From Planotetraspora thailandica (GTDB lineage Bacteria > Actinomycetota > Actinomycetes > Streptosporangiales > Streptosporangiaceae), in assembly GCF_016863335.1 (NCBI RefSeq), contig NZ_BOOR01000053.1, positions 1 to 64,000 of the forward strand: a DNA stretch of 64,000 bases. Direction: 5' to 3'. The notes under the pieces were generated by a model that ran no database searches, was not told the origin of the DNA, and saw nothing but the letters and a program-made list of their open reading frames with translations. A program made the translations under genes and the position numbers. Shown piece by piece: positions 52,360-61,191 of this stretch. Each line of letters starts with the position of its first letter. The first letter of the stretch is position 1.

Positions 52360-52615
52360 GGTTCGAGTACTCCTTGGTGCACAGGTATAAGGGCGGGAAT
52401 CAGCCTATCTGGGCTCCCCGGCGGTCCCCACCCGGCTCCCCGGTGCCACGCCGTAGCAGTGCAGGTCACCCTGTATGTCGGGAATGCCATTCATAGAGTC
52501 GACCGGTTGTCAAGTCCCAAAACGAGGCTTTGACCTGCAGTTATGTTCCTTTCACTGTTCCGGGAGTCTGTAATCGCGTGGTACCCTGAAGTACAGCGGA
52601 AGGGGTACTCGTCAC

Positions 52616-53098
52616 ATGACTTTCCAGGTCGGCGACACTGTCGTCTACCCCCACCATGGGGCTGCTCGGATCGAGGCCATCACGACCCGAACCATCAAAG
52701 GTGAGGAAAAGACCTACCTGGTTCTGAAGGTCGACAAGGGCGACCTCACCGTACAGGTGCCAGCGGAGAATGCCGAGCTCGTCGGTGTGCGCGACGTCGT
52801 CGGGCAAGAGGGGCTCGAGAGAGTTTTCGACGTGCTGCGCATGCCGCACACGGAGGAACCCACCAACTGGTCCCGCCGCTACAAGGCCAACCTCGAGAAG
52901 CTGGCGTCCGGTGACGTCAACAAGGTGGCCGAGGTCGTTCGTGACCTGTGGCGACGCGACAAGGAGCGGGGCCTGTCCGCGGGTGAGAAGCGCATGCTGG
53001 CCAAGGCGCGCCAGATCCTGGTGAGCGAGCTCGCGTTGGCCGAGAAGACCAACGAGGACAAGGCTGAGGCGCTGCTCGACGAGGTGCTGAACTCCTGA
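52616..53098 (+). CDS. carD: CarD family RNA polymerase-binding regulator
   Basis: The 160-aa protein has an N-terminal RNAP-interaction domain ([20 protein letters not shown]) and a C-terminal helical DNA-contact domain ([32 protein letters not shown]) with the conserved Trp. CarD stabilises the open promoter complex and affects rRNA synthesis. GGAAGGGG precedes the ATG; a TACCCT -10 hexamer lies at 52582-52587. Confidence 0.96.
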   Translation: MTFQVGDTVVYPHHGAARIEAITTRTIKGEEKTYLVLKVDKGDLTVQVPAENAELVGVRDVVGQEGLERVFDVLRMPHTEEPTNWSRRYKANLEKLASGDVNKVAEVVRDLWRRDKERGLSAGEKRMLAKARQILVSELALAEKTNEDKAEALLDEVLNS

Positions 53099-53115
53099 AA
53101 ACGACATCGCCAAGG

Positions 53116-53571
53116 GTGGGCGTCGGAGTCGACGTCCACCCTTTTGCTTTCGGCAGGGAGCTTCACCTCGCCGGCCTGCACTGGCCGGGTGAGACCGGGC
53201 TCGCGGGACATTCGGACGGCGACGCGGCGGCGCACGCCTGCTGCGACGCCTTGCTGTCCGCGGCCGGGCTCGGGGACATCGGCGGTCTGTTCGGCACATC
53301 GGACCCGCGCTGGGCCGGTGCTCAGGGAATCACGCTCCTGGAGGAGACCGCACGCCAGGTGCGGGCCGCCGGATTCGAGATCGGCAACATAGCGGTTCAG
53401 ATCATCGGTAACCGGCCCAAGCTGGCGCCCCGCCGTACGGAGGCGGAGAAGGCCCTCGGAACGGCCGCAGGCGCCCCTGTGAGCGTCACCGCTACCACGA
53501 CGGACGGCCTGGGCCTCACCGGCAGGGGAGAGGGCGTAGCGGCCATCGCCAACGCGATCATCTTCGGCTGA
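53116..53571 (+). CDS. ispF: 2-C-methyl-D-erythritol 2,4-cyclodiphosphate synthase
   Basis: The 151-aa protein has metal ligands in VGVDVHPF (Asp, His) and His in [17 protein letters not shown], plus [14 protein letters not shown] and a C-terminal [11 protein letters not shown]. It catalyses ring closure in the MEP isoprenoid pathway. It starts at GTG 53116, 17 nt after carD and without a good Shine-Dalgarno, so translation may be coupled. IspD, which lies between carD and ispF in mycobacteria, is missing here. Confidence 0.94.
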   Translation: MGVGVDVHPFAFGRELHLAGLHWPGETGLAGHSDGDAAAHACCDALLSAAGLGDIGGLFGTSDPRWAGAQGITLLEETARQVRAAGFEIGNIAVQIIGNRPKLAPRRTEAEKALGTAAGAPVSVTATTTDGLGLTGRGEGVAAIANAIIFG

Positions 53572-53644
53572 TGCCGGGCGAAATGGTGCGGTCCAAACGG
53601 ACATGACAACCAGAAAACACCCGGACGCGTCTTATTAGTACGGC

Positions 53645-53685
53645 GGGCGGCGACTTCGACCAGGCGCGGTAAGGAGTCGCCGCCC
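53645..53685 (+). terminator. Terminator of carD-ispF
   Basis: GGGCGGCGACT (53645-53655) pairs with AGTCGCCGCCC (53675-53685), followed by TCTTTTTC. Confidence 0.85.
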
Positions 53686-53775
53686 TCTTTTTCGTTCGAC
53701 GGGTGCATAATTCGCGGGCGCAGGGTAGCGAATCTCCTGAGAGTGAAGGGGGCAACCCCCCAACGGGAGGTCGAT

Positions 53776-54054
53776 ATGACAATCCAGTCCATCCTCGGCG
53801 CCATCGTCATCGGTGCGATCATCGGTGCCCTCGGGCGTCTGTTCCTGCCGGGCAAGCAGGCGATCGGTTGGATCCTGACCATCGTCGTCGGCATCGTCGC
53901 GGCACTAATCGGAACGGCCATTGCCCAGAACCTGGGCGTCGCGACCACCCCGGGCATCGACTGGATCGAGCTTGTGATGCAGGTGGTGCTGGCGGTTGTC
54001 GGTGTCGCCCTCGTCTCCGCTATCCGTGGCAGAAGTGGCAAAACCCGCGTGTGA
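53776..54054 (+). CDS. GlsB/YeaQ/YmgE family membrane protein
   Basis: The 92-aa protein has three glycine-rich membrane helices (ILGAIVIGAIIGALGRLFLP, IGWILTIVVGIVAALIGT, VVLAVVGVALVSAI). It is the transglycosylase-associated/YeaQ stress family, small inner-membrane proteins with no assigned chemistry. GGGAGG lies 7-12 nt before ATG 53776. It stands alone between terminators. Confidence 0.88.
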   Translation: MTIQSILGAIVIGAIIGALGRLFLPGKQAIGWILTIVVGIVAALIGTAIAQNLGVATTPGIDWIELVMQVVLAVVGVALVSAIRGRSGKTRV

Positions 54055-54086
54055 GGTCTGTGGAGGGTGACGGCCCTCCGAACGTC

Positions 54087-54124
54087 GAGAAGGCCCCTCC
54101 GGCCTCCGCCGGGGGGGCCTTCTC
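54087..54124 (+). terminator. Terminator after YeaQ-like gene
   Basis: GAGAAGGCCCC (54087-54097) pairs with GGGGCCTTCTC (54114-54124) with a 16-nt GC-rich loop. It lies between convergent genes. Confidence 0.75.
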
Positions 54125-54188
54125 ATGCCCGTCTCATACGCGCGGAACGACCCTGCCGCGCCATGGCCTGGCAACCCCCGGGGTCAGG

Positions 54189-55748
54189 TCACTTGGGCGG
54201 GAGCGGGGTGCTGCGCAGGCGTCCGGACGGCGGCGGCTCCTCCCCGCCCGCCGGGACCGTCTCGATCTCCGGGCTGTACTGCTCGGCCTCCGCGTGCTCC
54301 TCAGGATCGGCGAGCTCGGAGGTGTGGGCGGGATCTGGCACGGCTTTGATCTGGCGCAGCGGCTGCGTGTCGACCTCGGCCGCATCGATCTCCGCCGCGT
54401 CGATCTGCGGGGTCTCGATCCGCGGGCTCTCGATGGTCACGGGGGCGGGGACCGGGTTGGTGGCCGCCGGGTCAGGAAGGGCGGCCTCGATGGTCTGGAG
54501 GAAGTCCTGCCGTTCGGCGGACGGTCGCGCGGAGTCGTTCTCGGTTCCACCTCGGGCGGCGGGTGCATCGGCCGGGCCTGGGTCGGCGAGACCCTGCTCG
54601 GCCGGGCTCACGTCGGCAACCGGGGTCACTTCGGCAGGGTTCGGCTCGGCCGCCGGGCTCGCGTCGACAACCGGGCTCAGCTCGGCGGGGTTCGGCTCGG
54701 CCGGGCTTGCCTGGACAGGAGAAGGCGGCGTCGCCGGGGTGCGGGGGTGCACGAGCACGTCACCGGTGTGGGGGCGGACGAAGTCGCCCCAGCGGATCGG
54801 CCGGTTGGGCCGGTTGGGCCGGCTCGGGGCGGGCCGGTCGTCTTCGAACGCCGACTCGAGGTCGCTGACCACAGGAGTCTTCGGCGCCGCCGTCGGCGGG
54901 ACCACGGGCAGGGCCTCCGGAGCCGGCCCAGCGTCGGACGTGGTCCGTACGGGCTCGTCGGCGGGTGTGCCGGGGGGTGCGTCGGTGGGCTCGTCGGCGG
55001 GTGTGTCGGTGGGCTCGTCGGCTTCGAGGTGCCCGGTGATCGCGTCGTCGGAGGGGAGCTGATGCGCGGCCGACGGGATCGCGGGAAGCGGCGGAGCCTG
55101 CTCTGGAGAGGCGTCGACACCGGGCAGCGCGGGATAGGGGGCCGTCGGGCCGCCGACGGGGTGAGGGTGGCGATCCTCGATGAAGGGCACGATGTCGCCG
55201 GGGTCGGCGGTGCCGTCCAGGTCGGCTCGCGACGCGCGTGCGTGCTTCAGCAGGAGCAACAACATCCACAAACCGATGACCAGCATGACCCAGGGCACGA
55301 GCCCGACGACGATCGCCGCTCCTTCGATGTCGAAGACCACGTGTGTCGCGGTGGCGACCGTCGCCGCACCGGCCGTCGCCAGCAGAACGACGAAGACGAG
55401 AGCGGCCTGAGCGCGGACCAGCAGGCGTCCGCCGCGCAGGAGCGGAATGGTGACCAAGGACAACACCAGAAGGGCGTCGAAGGCCGTCGGGTAGAGGTAG
55501 GAGAGGTGGGGCCGCGCCTGACCGGTGATGGCGAGCGCGCGAATGTCGTCGAAGGACAGTGCGCAGGCCGCGCCCGCGAGCACCGCCACGATGAGCGCGG
55601 CGAGGCCGATCGCCAGGCGGCGGAGGACCAGGGGGATGCCGGTGAAGGCCGATCCTGCGGGGTCCGTGGCGGCGTGAGTCGAAACGGCGGGGGTCGTGGT
55701 GGACGGGCGGGAGGCGATGCCTGCCGCTCCGGGGGGAGTCGCGTCCAT
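54189..55748 (-). CDS. DUF2637 membrane protein with long Pro/Ala-rich tail
   Basis: The 519-aa protein has four membrane helices within residues 40-170, with the DUF2637 hallmark LSFDDIRALAI and SYLYPTAFDALLVLSLV. A cytoplasmic, low-complexity Pro/Ala/Asp/Glu tail of about 340 aa follows (repeats such as DEPTDTPADEPTDAPP). DUF2637 proteins are often encoded on actinomycete mobile elements and near Spd-type conjugation genes. No mobility gene is adjacent here, and it interrupts the ispF-cysS order. Confidence 0.78.
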   Translation of the reverse strand: MDATPPGAAGIASRPSTTTPAVSTHAATDPAGSAFTGIPLVLRRLAIGLAALIVAVLAGAACALSFDDIRALAITGQARPHLSYLYPTAFDALLVLSLVTIPLLRGGRLLVRAQAALVFVVLLATAGAATVATATHVVFDIEGAAIVVGLVPWVMLVIGLWMLLLLLKHARASRADLDGTADPGDIVPFIEDRHPHPVGGPTAPYPALPGVDASPEQAPPLPAIPSAAHQLPSDDAITGHLEADEPTDTPADEPTDAPPGTPADEPVRTTSDAGPAPEALPVVPPTAAPKTPVVSDLESAFEDDRPAPSRPNRPNRPIRWGDFVRPHTGDVLVHPRTPATPPSPVQASPAEPNPAELSPVVDASPAAEPNPAEVTPVADVSPAEQGLADPGPADAPAARGGTENDSARPSAERQDFLQTIEAALPDPAATNPVPAPVTIESPRIETPQIDAAEIDAAEVDTQPLRQIKAVPDPAHTSELADPEEHAEAEQYSPEIETVPAGGEEPPPSGRLRSTPLPPK

Positions 55749-55919
55749 GGCCTTCCGAGCCTACAGAATGACACCGACCGCTTGACCGGCCCGGTGAAGG
55801 CGGTTGAGTACCTGAAAATCAGGAGAATTCCGGTCGGGTCAGTGGGCCGATCGCACTGGAGATCGTCGCCGGGGGAGTGGCAAGATCGTTGCCTCGGCAA
55901 ATATGTGAGAGGCGAACCG

Positions 55920-56300
55920 ATGCTGCTTGACGATGTCCGCGATCTCTTCGACGGGACGAACTACGCCACGATCACGAGCGTCAACCCGGACGGAGGGCCT
56001 CAGTCCTCGGTGGTGTGGGTCGCGGCCGAAGGGGACGAGATCATCTTCTCGACCGTCAAGGGTCGCCGTAAGCACCTGAACATGGTCCGGGATCCCCGCG
56101 TCGCGATCGTCGTGATCGACCCGGCCAATCCGTACAGGTATGCGGAGATTCGCGGGACCGTTTCGCTGGAGGACGACCCCGAGGGCTCGCTCATCCAGAC
56201 GCTGTCGCTCAAGTACGCGGGCAAGCCGTACGAAGAGCAGAACCCGGACAATCAGCGCGTGATTGCCCGCATCGCCCCGCAGAAGGTCTACCAGCACTAA
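55920..56300 (+). CDS. PPOX-class F420-dependent oxidoreductase
   Basis: The 126-aa split-barrel flavin/F420-binding protein contains YATITSVNPDGGPQSSVVWV, then FSTVKGRRKHLNMVRDPRV, typical of the F420-dependent PPOX/FDOR-B group. Substrate unknown. The ATG at 55920 follows GAGAGG. It sits between the DUF2637 gene and cysS. Confidence 0.88.
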   Translation: MLLDDVRDLFDGTNYATITSVNPDGGPQSSVVWVAAEGDEIIFSTVKGRRKHLNMVRDPRVAIVVIDPANPYRYAEIRGTVSLEDDPEGSLIQTLSLKYAGKPYEEQNPDNQRVIARIAPQKVYQH

Positions 56301-56434
56301 CGTGGTTATCTCAGCTTATGAAGTGACTTATGGGTTTGAAGTGGCTGTGATGGGTGAGGGAAAGGCGACGCGGGCGACGCTCACGGCGGCTCAAGTAGGT
56401 CTGTGCTGTGGCATAAGGCGTTAGCCTTGCCTTC

Positions 56435-57829
56435 GTGAGCCTGAACCTCTACGACACCAGCACGCGTACGGTCCGTGAATTCGTACCGGTCGAGCCCGGC
56501 CGGGTCTCGATGTACCTGTGTGGTGCGACCGTCCAGGCTCCGCCCCACATCGGCCACATCAGATCCGGCGTCAACTTTGACGTGCTCCGCAGGTGGCTGA
56601 TGCGGCAGGGGTTCGACGTGACCTTCTGCCGCAACGTCACCGACCTCGACGACAAGATCATTCGTGTGGCCGCCGCTGAGGACGTGCCCTGGTTCGTCGT
56701 CGCGGAGCGCAACCAGCGGGCGTTCACCTGGGCGTACGACCAGCTCGGCTGCCTGCCGCCGACAGTTGAGCCGCGCGCGATGGGTCACGTGCCCGAGATG
56801 GTCGAGCTGATGCGGCGGCTGATCGACAAGGGCCACGCCTACGCGGCCGGCGGCGACGTCTACTTCGACGTCATGTCCTATGCCGACAGGTACGGCAAGC
56901 TCTCCAACCAGAAGCTGGAGAACATGTGGGCGGCCGGGGACACCGACACCGACTCGCTCAAGCGTGACCCCCGCGACTTCGCCTTGTGGAAGGGCGCCAA
57001 GCCGGGAGAGCCGACCTGGCCCACTCCGTGGGGACGCGGCCGTCCCGGCTGGCACCTGGAGTGCTCGGCGATGGCCACCAAATATCTGGGCGAAACCTTC
57101 GACATCCACGGCGGCGGCGTCGACCTGATCTTCCCGCACCATGAGAACGAGATCGCGCAGTCGCAGGCCGCCGGCGACGGGTTCGCCCGCTACTGGCTGC
57201 ACAACGGCCTGCTGACGCTGGGCGGCGAGAAGATGAGCAAGTCGCTCGGCAACTCGCTGCTGATCCCCGAGATGTTCCACAAGGTCCGTGCCGTCGAGTT
57301 GCGGTACTACCTGGTCGCGGCCCACTACCGCTCGCCGATCGACTATTCGGACGAGGCGCTCCAGGAGGCGGCGGCCGGATATCGGCGGATCGAAGGCTTC
57401 GTCACGCGGGCCGCCGAGGTGATCCACGATGTGGACGCCGCCGCGCCGCTGCCGCAGGCGTTCGTGGACGCCATGGACGACGATCTCAACGTGTCCCAGG
57501 CGCTGGCCGTGATCCACGAAGTGGTGCGCGAGGGCAACGTCGCCCTGGCTCACGGCAACAAGGAGCAGGTCGCCCGGCTGCTGGCCGAGACGCAGAACAT
57601 GCTCGACGTGCTGGGCCTGGATCCGCGATCGCCGCAGTGGCGCACCACCGGCGACAGCGGGCTCAGGGAGGTCGTCGACGCGCTGGTGGCCGTCGCGCTG
57701 GAGCAGCGGCAGGCCGCCCGGGCGCGCAAGGACTACGGCGCCGCCGACGCGATCCGCGACCAGCTCGCCGCAGCCGGAATCGTCGTGGAGGACACCCCCC
57801 AGGGTCCTCGATGGGAGCTGGCACGGTAG
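56435..57829 (+). CDS. cysS: Cysteinyl-tRNA synthetase
   Basis: The 464-aa class I synthetase has the zinc/cysteine site [12 protein letters not shown] motif ([10 protein letters not shown]), later [10 protein letters not shown] and [11 protein letters not shown], and [11 protein letters not shown] (KMSKS). Its full C-terminal anticodon-binding region and N-terminus distinguish it from mycothiol ligase MshC. GTG 56435 is preceded by TAGCCT (56423-56428) six nt upstream. rlmB follows after 22 nt. Confidence 0.95.
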   Translation: MSLNLYDTSTRTVREFVPVEPGRVSMYLCGATVQAPPHIGHIRSGVNFDVLRRWLMRQGFDVTFCRNVTDLDDKIIRVAAAEDVPWFVVAERNQRAFTWAYDQLGCLPPTVEPRAMGHVPEMVELMRRLIDKGHAYAAGGDVYFDVMSYADRYGKLSNQKLENMWAAGDTDTDSLKRDPRDFALWKGAKPGEPTWPTPWGRGRPGWHLECSAMATKYLGETFDIHGGGVDLIFPHHENEIAQSQAAGDGFARYWLHNGLLTLGGEKMSKSLGNSLLIPEMFHKVRAVELRYYLVAAHYRSPIDYSDEALQEAAAGYRRIEGFVTRAAEVIHDVDAAAPLPQAFVDAMDDDLNVSQALAVIHEVVREGNVALAHGNKEQVARLLAETQNMLDVLGLDPRSPQWRTTGDSGLREVVDALVAVALEQRQAARARKDYGAADAIRDQLAAAGIVVEDTPQGPRWELAR

Positions 57830-57851
57830 GCGTGGCCGTACCCTAGAGACC

Positions 57852-58811
57852 ATGGCTGGAAAGGCTTCAGGGAAGTCCTCGAAGAGGCAGGGTGCGAGCC
57901 GGGGAACCGGCGGCAAGGGCAAGGGCTCCCTGGAGGGCAGGGGGGCGACGCCTCCCGCGCACATGCGGCACTGGTACAAGGACAAGGCGCGCGCCGAGCG
58001 GATCGAGCGCGAGGCGGCCGGGCGCCCCTCGCGTACGGCCCGGCCCGCCCCGCGGGCACGCAGGGACGACGCGCCGGAGGTCATCGGCGGCCGCAACCCC
58101 GTGCTTGAGGCGCTCAGGGCCGGGGTGCCCGCGAACGCGTTGTACGTGGCGCAGCGGATCGACAACGACGATCGTGTCCGGGAATCCATCAAGATCGCTG
58201 CTGACCGTGGGATCGCGCTGCTCGAGGTCTCGCGCGACCGCCTCGACCGGCTGACCGAGGGCGGCGTGCACCAGGGTGTGGGCCTGCAGATCCCCCCGTA
58301 CGAGTACGCGCACCCCGAAGACCTCGTCGAGACGGCGCGTGCCGCGGCCGAAGTGCCCCTGATCGTCGCGCTGGACGGCGTGACCGACCCCCGCAACCTG
58401 GGCGCCATCGCCCGGTCGGCGACGGCGTTCGGCGCCCACGGCCTGCTGGTCCCGGCACGCCGATCGGCCGGAGTCACCGCCGGAGCGTGGAAGACCTCGG
58501 CAGGCACGCTGGCCAATCTCCGGGTCGCCAGGGCGGCCAACCTGACCCAGGCGCTGCAGACCTACCGTGAGGAAGGCCTGTTCGTGATCGGCCTGGACGG
58601 CTCGGCCACGGTCGACATCGCGGACGTGCAATTGCTGGCCGAGCCGCTCGTCGTGGTCGTCGGCTCGGAGGGCAAGGGCCTGTCGCGCCTTGTCCGCGAA
58701 TCGTGCGACCAGGTCGCGAAGATTCCGATGTTCGCCGCCGCCGAGTCGCTCAACGCAGGAGTGGCCGCCGGCATCGCCCTCTACGAGGCCGCCCGGCATC
58801 GTCGGCGGTGA
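57852..58811 (+). CDS. rlmB: 23S rRNA (guanosine-2'-O-)-methyltransferase RlmB (TrmH family)
   Basis: The 319-aa SPOUT protein has a basic, disordered N-terminus of about 75 aa, an RNA-binding substrate domain (GGRNPVLEALRAGVPANALY), and knot motifs VALDGVTDPRNLGAIARSA, VVVGSEGKGLSR and ESLNAGVAAGIALYE. It methylates G2251 of 23S rRNA in homologues. TACCCT (57839-57844) lies seven nt before the ATG. The cysS-rlmB order matches Rv3580c-Rv3579c. Confidence 0.93.
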   Translation: MAGKASGKSSKRQGASRGTGGKGKGSLEGRGATPPAHMRHWYKDKARAERIEREAAGRPSRTARPAPRARRDDAPEVIGGRNPVLEALRAGVPANALYVAQRIDNDDRVRESIKIAADRGIALLEVSRDRLDRLTEGGVHQGVGLQIPPYEYAHPEDLVETARAAAEVPLIVALDGVTDPRNLGAIARSATAFGAHGLLVPARRSAGVTAGAWKTSAGTLANLRVARAANLTQALQTYREEGLFVIGLDGSATVDIADVQLLAEPLVVVVGSEGKGLSRLVRESCDQVAKIPMFAAAESLNAGVAAGIALYEAARHRRR

Positions 58812-58859
58812 TTCACCGGTGACGGTAGGGGCGGTCGACCACTAGACTCGTGCCGATAC

Positions 58860-58936
58860 GCCGCCTTAGCTCAATCGGCAGAGCATCTGTCTTGTAAACA
58901 GAAGGTCTGGGGTTCGATTCCCCAAGGCGGCTCCAC
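58860..58936 (+). tRNA. tRNA-Thr (anticodon TGT)
   Basis: Acceptor GCCGCCT (58860-58866) pairs with AGGCGGC (58926-58932), with CCA encoded at 58934-58936. The anticodon loop CTTGTAA within stem CTGT/ACAG gives TGT. The T loop is TTCGATTCC. An integrase C-terminal fragment lies immediately downstream. Confidence 0.96.
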
Positions 58937-58941
58937 ATGGA

Positions 58942-58978
58942 AAGGCCCCTGACCAGGCGATTCGCCGTCAGGGGCCTT
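58942..58978 (+). terminator. Terminator of tRNA-Thr
   Basis: AAGGCCCCTGAC (58942-58953) pairs perfectly with GTCAGGGGCCTT (58967-58978), followed by GTGATTTGG. Confidence 0.85.
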
Positions 58979-58991
58979 GTGATTTGGTGGA

Positions 58992-59116
58992 TCATCCGGT
59001 CTCTTCCGAGCCTTTGGGAGCCACTGGCCCCCGTTTCCCCAGGAGAGCGCCGGAAATGGCCTCGGTCGCCGCGCGCCGATCACCCTCCATGAGGTGGCCG
59101 TAGATGTCAGCCGTCA
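58992..59116 (-). pseudogene. Phage-type integrase C-terminal fragment
   Basis: The minus strand encodes LTADIYGHLMEGDRRAATEA, ending about 20 residues later at a TGA (58992-58994). TADIYGH with the catalytic Tyr is the C-terminal box of actinobacterial tyrosine recombinases. The upstream frame has a stop within 60 bp and no Arg/His boxes, so only the tail survives. Its position right after tRNA-Thr, pointing toward the tRNA, is where an integrase of a tRNA-inserted element normally lies. Confidence 0.7.
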
Positions 59117-59343
59117 GCCTTGGAGGGGCAGTCGGCCTCGGTCCAGGTGACCGTCACGTCTCAGCACGTCACCGTGATCGTCCCTGATTGGAATGCGATC
59201 TCATGAGTGCATCCGCTTGGCTGCGGCAGGATTCATCGAGGATGATCACACGGGATGTCCGGCGGTCTCCGAGATCTTCAGTGCATAAGCGGAGACGCCA
59301 AAATAGCGGACGTACGAAAGGGCGCCGACCTGGACGGAGTAAT
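59117..59343. other. AT-richer stretch without clear gene
   Basis: No complete gene is visible. A minus-strand frame reads VVLNYSVQVGALSYVRYF and could be a fragment of a lost protein, but it has no start signal and matches nothing I recognise. It continues the degraded-element zone after tRNA-Thr. Confidence 0.4.
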
Positions 59344-59703
59344 TCAGGACGACGTCCCTCCCGTGTCCAGGCGGTGGACGAGCCTGCGAAGCGCTTGAAC
59401 CTCGGCATCCAACGCGCGCTTGCCCTTTGAGGTAATTGAGACCCACGTTCGGGGACGCCTGCCCTCGTAGCCCTTGCGCATGGCGATCAAGCCCGAGTTT
59501 TCGAGCACCTTCAGGTGCCGCGACAGGTTGCCGTCGGTGACCGCGAGCTGGTTCTTGAGAAAACCGAACTCCACCTGATCGGCCTCGCGAGTGATCGAGA
59601 GGATGCCGAGCCGTACGCGCTGGTGAACGGTGTCGTCCAGCGCATACGTCGGATGAAGCACGCCCGCGTCATCGGGTTCTGCGGGCGAGGCGTCCGCTTT
59701 CAT
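59344..59703 (-). CDS. Winged-helix transcriptional regulator (HTH_34 type)
   Basis: The 119-aa protein has a winged-helix domain (about 20-100), with recognition region LAVTDGNLSRHLKVLENSGL and wing RRPRTWVSITSKGKRAL. It belongs to the MarR/ArsR-like group often annotated as PF13601. Its ATG overlaps the stop of the upstream membrane-protein gene. A dyad, ACTTTG-N5-CAAAGT, upstream of the operon (60595-60611) is the likely operator, so it probably autoregulates. Confidence 0.85.
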   Translation of the reverse strand: MKADASPAEPDDAGVLHPTYALDDTVHQRVRLGILSITREADQVEFGFLKNQLAVTDGNLSRHLKVLENSGLIAMRKGYEGRRPRTWVSITSKGKRALDAEVQALRRLVHRLDTGGTSS

Positions 59704-60536
59704 GTGGTTCTTGTGATCAGCGCGGTAGTGCGCGGTGCACGTTGCAGCATCGCCGATCCCCATTCCGCAAGGCCCGCGACAAGCAGAATCGCTGCCAGTA
59801 GGAACGCTTTGAATTGCGGGCCATCGGTCCAGCCTGACTCGGCGGGGTACGCCCACGGGAGCCAACCGGCGCCCCAAGATGAGGAGAGGTATGCCGACAG
59901 CAGCGCCGCATGGCACAGTCCCGCTACAGCAGTGATCCAACTACGTTCGAGAAGGCCGAGAACAAGGAGGCCCACCCCTACGACATACCACGGACACGTA
60001 TACGCGTTCTCGATGAGAACCGCCTCCCAAGGCTGCTCGCCGATGAAAAGGAGAGCGAGCAACGCCAACATAACCAGCACAAGTGTGATCCTCGTAGCCC
60101 AGACCCATCGAGCCCGGCGGGGTAGGATTCCGCGACTTTCGCCACGCCGGCGATACCAACGAGCGAAGGCCAGCCAGTCCAGAGGCAACAGCAGGAACCA
60201 GAGCCCCCACGCTACGAATTGCAGGATCGCCCCGTCGAACTCGTGGGCATTGCAAGGAGTGCCGGGGACGTGGACGACACACAGTCCCTTCAGTTCGGCG
60301 TACGCGAAAGCCGGATAGGAGGCCACCGATCGACCATGTGCGCCGAAGTTGAAGGCATAGCGGGCGAAGGGAACCGCCGCGAGTGACATGAGGCCAAAGC
60401 CCAGCAGCGGCACCCACGAGCCTCGCAACTGCATCCGCGTCTTTGATCGCAATGCGTCGGTCTCAGCGAGCAATGCGCCTGGCTCTTGAGGCCACGCCTC
60501 GGGTTCTTCAGAACCGGCTAGGGCAGGTGTGTCCAT
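59700..60536 (-). CDS. Polytopic membrane protein, function unknown
   Basis: The 278-aa protein has about six or seven hydrophobic segments (for example GFGLMSLAAVPFARYAF, ITLVLVMLALLALLFIGE and FLLAAILLVAGLAEW). No motif suggests an enzyme or transporter class. ATG 60536 is chosen because it follows the operator and lies just before the hydrophilic N-terminus MDTPALAGSEEPEAW. It is co-transcribed with the winged-helix regulator and probably functions under its control. Confidence 0.7.
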   Translation of the reverse strand: MDTPALAGSEEPEAWPQEPGALLAETDALRSKTRMQLRGSWVPLLGFGLMSLAAVPFARYAFNFGAHGRSVASYPAFAYAELKGLCVVHVPGTPCNAHEFDGAILQFVAWGLWFLLLPLDWLAFARWYRRRGESRGILPRRARWVWATRITLVLVMLALLALLFIGEQPWEAVLIENAYTCPWYVVGVGLLVLGLLERSWITAVAGLCHAALLSAYLSSSWGAGWLPWAYPAESGWTDGPQFKAFLLAAILLVAGLAEWGSAMLQRAPRTTALITRTT

Positions 60537-60594
60537 GCAGTATCCCCTGCTCGCATTCGGAGTCTGGACAGCGAGCACTGTCCACCGATGGCTA

Positions 60595-60611
60595 ACTTTG
60601 TAGTGCAAAGT
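60595..60611. promoter_or_regulatory. Operator dyad ACTTTG-N5-CAAAGT
   Basis: A perfect 6-bp inverted repeat with a 5-bp spacer lies 58 bp upstream of the membrane-protein/regulator operon. Dyads of this type are typical binding sites for small winged-helix repressors with the LxDGNLSRHL recognition helix. Function is inferred. Confidence 0.6.
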
Positions 60612-60852
60612 ACTTGGCAGTCAAGAGTGATGGAAGGGAGACAGTCTTGAAAGACATCGCGTCGGATCGTCGCTGCCTAAGTCGCAGAGCCTGAGCGCGG
60701 TTAGGGACGCGCGTTATGAAAGCACCGCAGAGAACGCGGTGTGCTGCAGCTGCATGTGATGGCATGCGTGGCGTCGGCCCACGTGCCATCGAGATGTAAC
60801 GCTACATGCCCTCTTCATCGACATATGCTGATCGTCGTCTTATCATGCACGC
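60612..60852. other. Divergent promoter region
   Basis: No gene is seen. The region separates the minus-strand membrane-protein operon from the PadR operon and contains the ATGT-N6-ACAT dyad at 60794-60807. Confidence 0.5.
60794..60807. promoter_or_regulatory. PadR-type operator ATGTAACGCTACAT
   Basis: ATGTA and TACAT form an inverted repeat 46 bp before the PadR start codon. PadR proteins typically bind ATGT/ACAT dyads near their own promoter, so autoregulation is likely. Confidence 0.6.
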
Positions 60853-61191
60853 ATGGCACCGACGACGATGCAGGAGCCGACGCTGCTGCTGCTCACCGCC
60901 CTGGCCGATGCCCCTCGGCATGGATACGCGCTCATCAAGGAGGTCGAGGACATCTCCTCTGGGCGGATCAGACTGCGAACGGGAACGCTGTATGCCGCGT
61001 TGTCCCGCCTACAGCAAGAAGGTTGGGTGCATGTCGTCGGTGAGGATGTGGTTGACGGGCGGCACCGGCGTTACTACGCGCTGACCGGCGCGGGCGCCGA
61101 TGTGCTGGCCATGGAGATGGAACGGTTGCGCGCCACCCTTCGGGAGGCGGACCGGCGCCTGCGGTTGCGGGCGGGGGAGGTGACGGCATGA
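60853..61191 (+). CDS. PadR family transcriptional regulator
   Basis: The 112-aa protein is a PadR winged helix with the family motifs LLLLTALADAPRHGYALIKE, then GTLYAALSRLQQEGWV and RRYYALTGAGADVL. It ends in a dimerisation helix. The start may be ATG 60853 or the in-frame ATG five codons later. The stop overlaps the next start (ATGA), coupling it to a membrane protein. PadR-membrane-protein pairs are common in actinobacteria. Confidence 0.92.
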   Translation: MAPTTMQEPTLLLLTALADAPRHGYALIKEVEDISSGRIRLRTGTLYAALSRLQQEGWVHVVGEDVVDGRHRRYYALTGAGADVLAMEMERLRATLREADRRLRLRAGEVTA

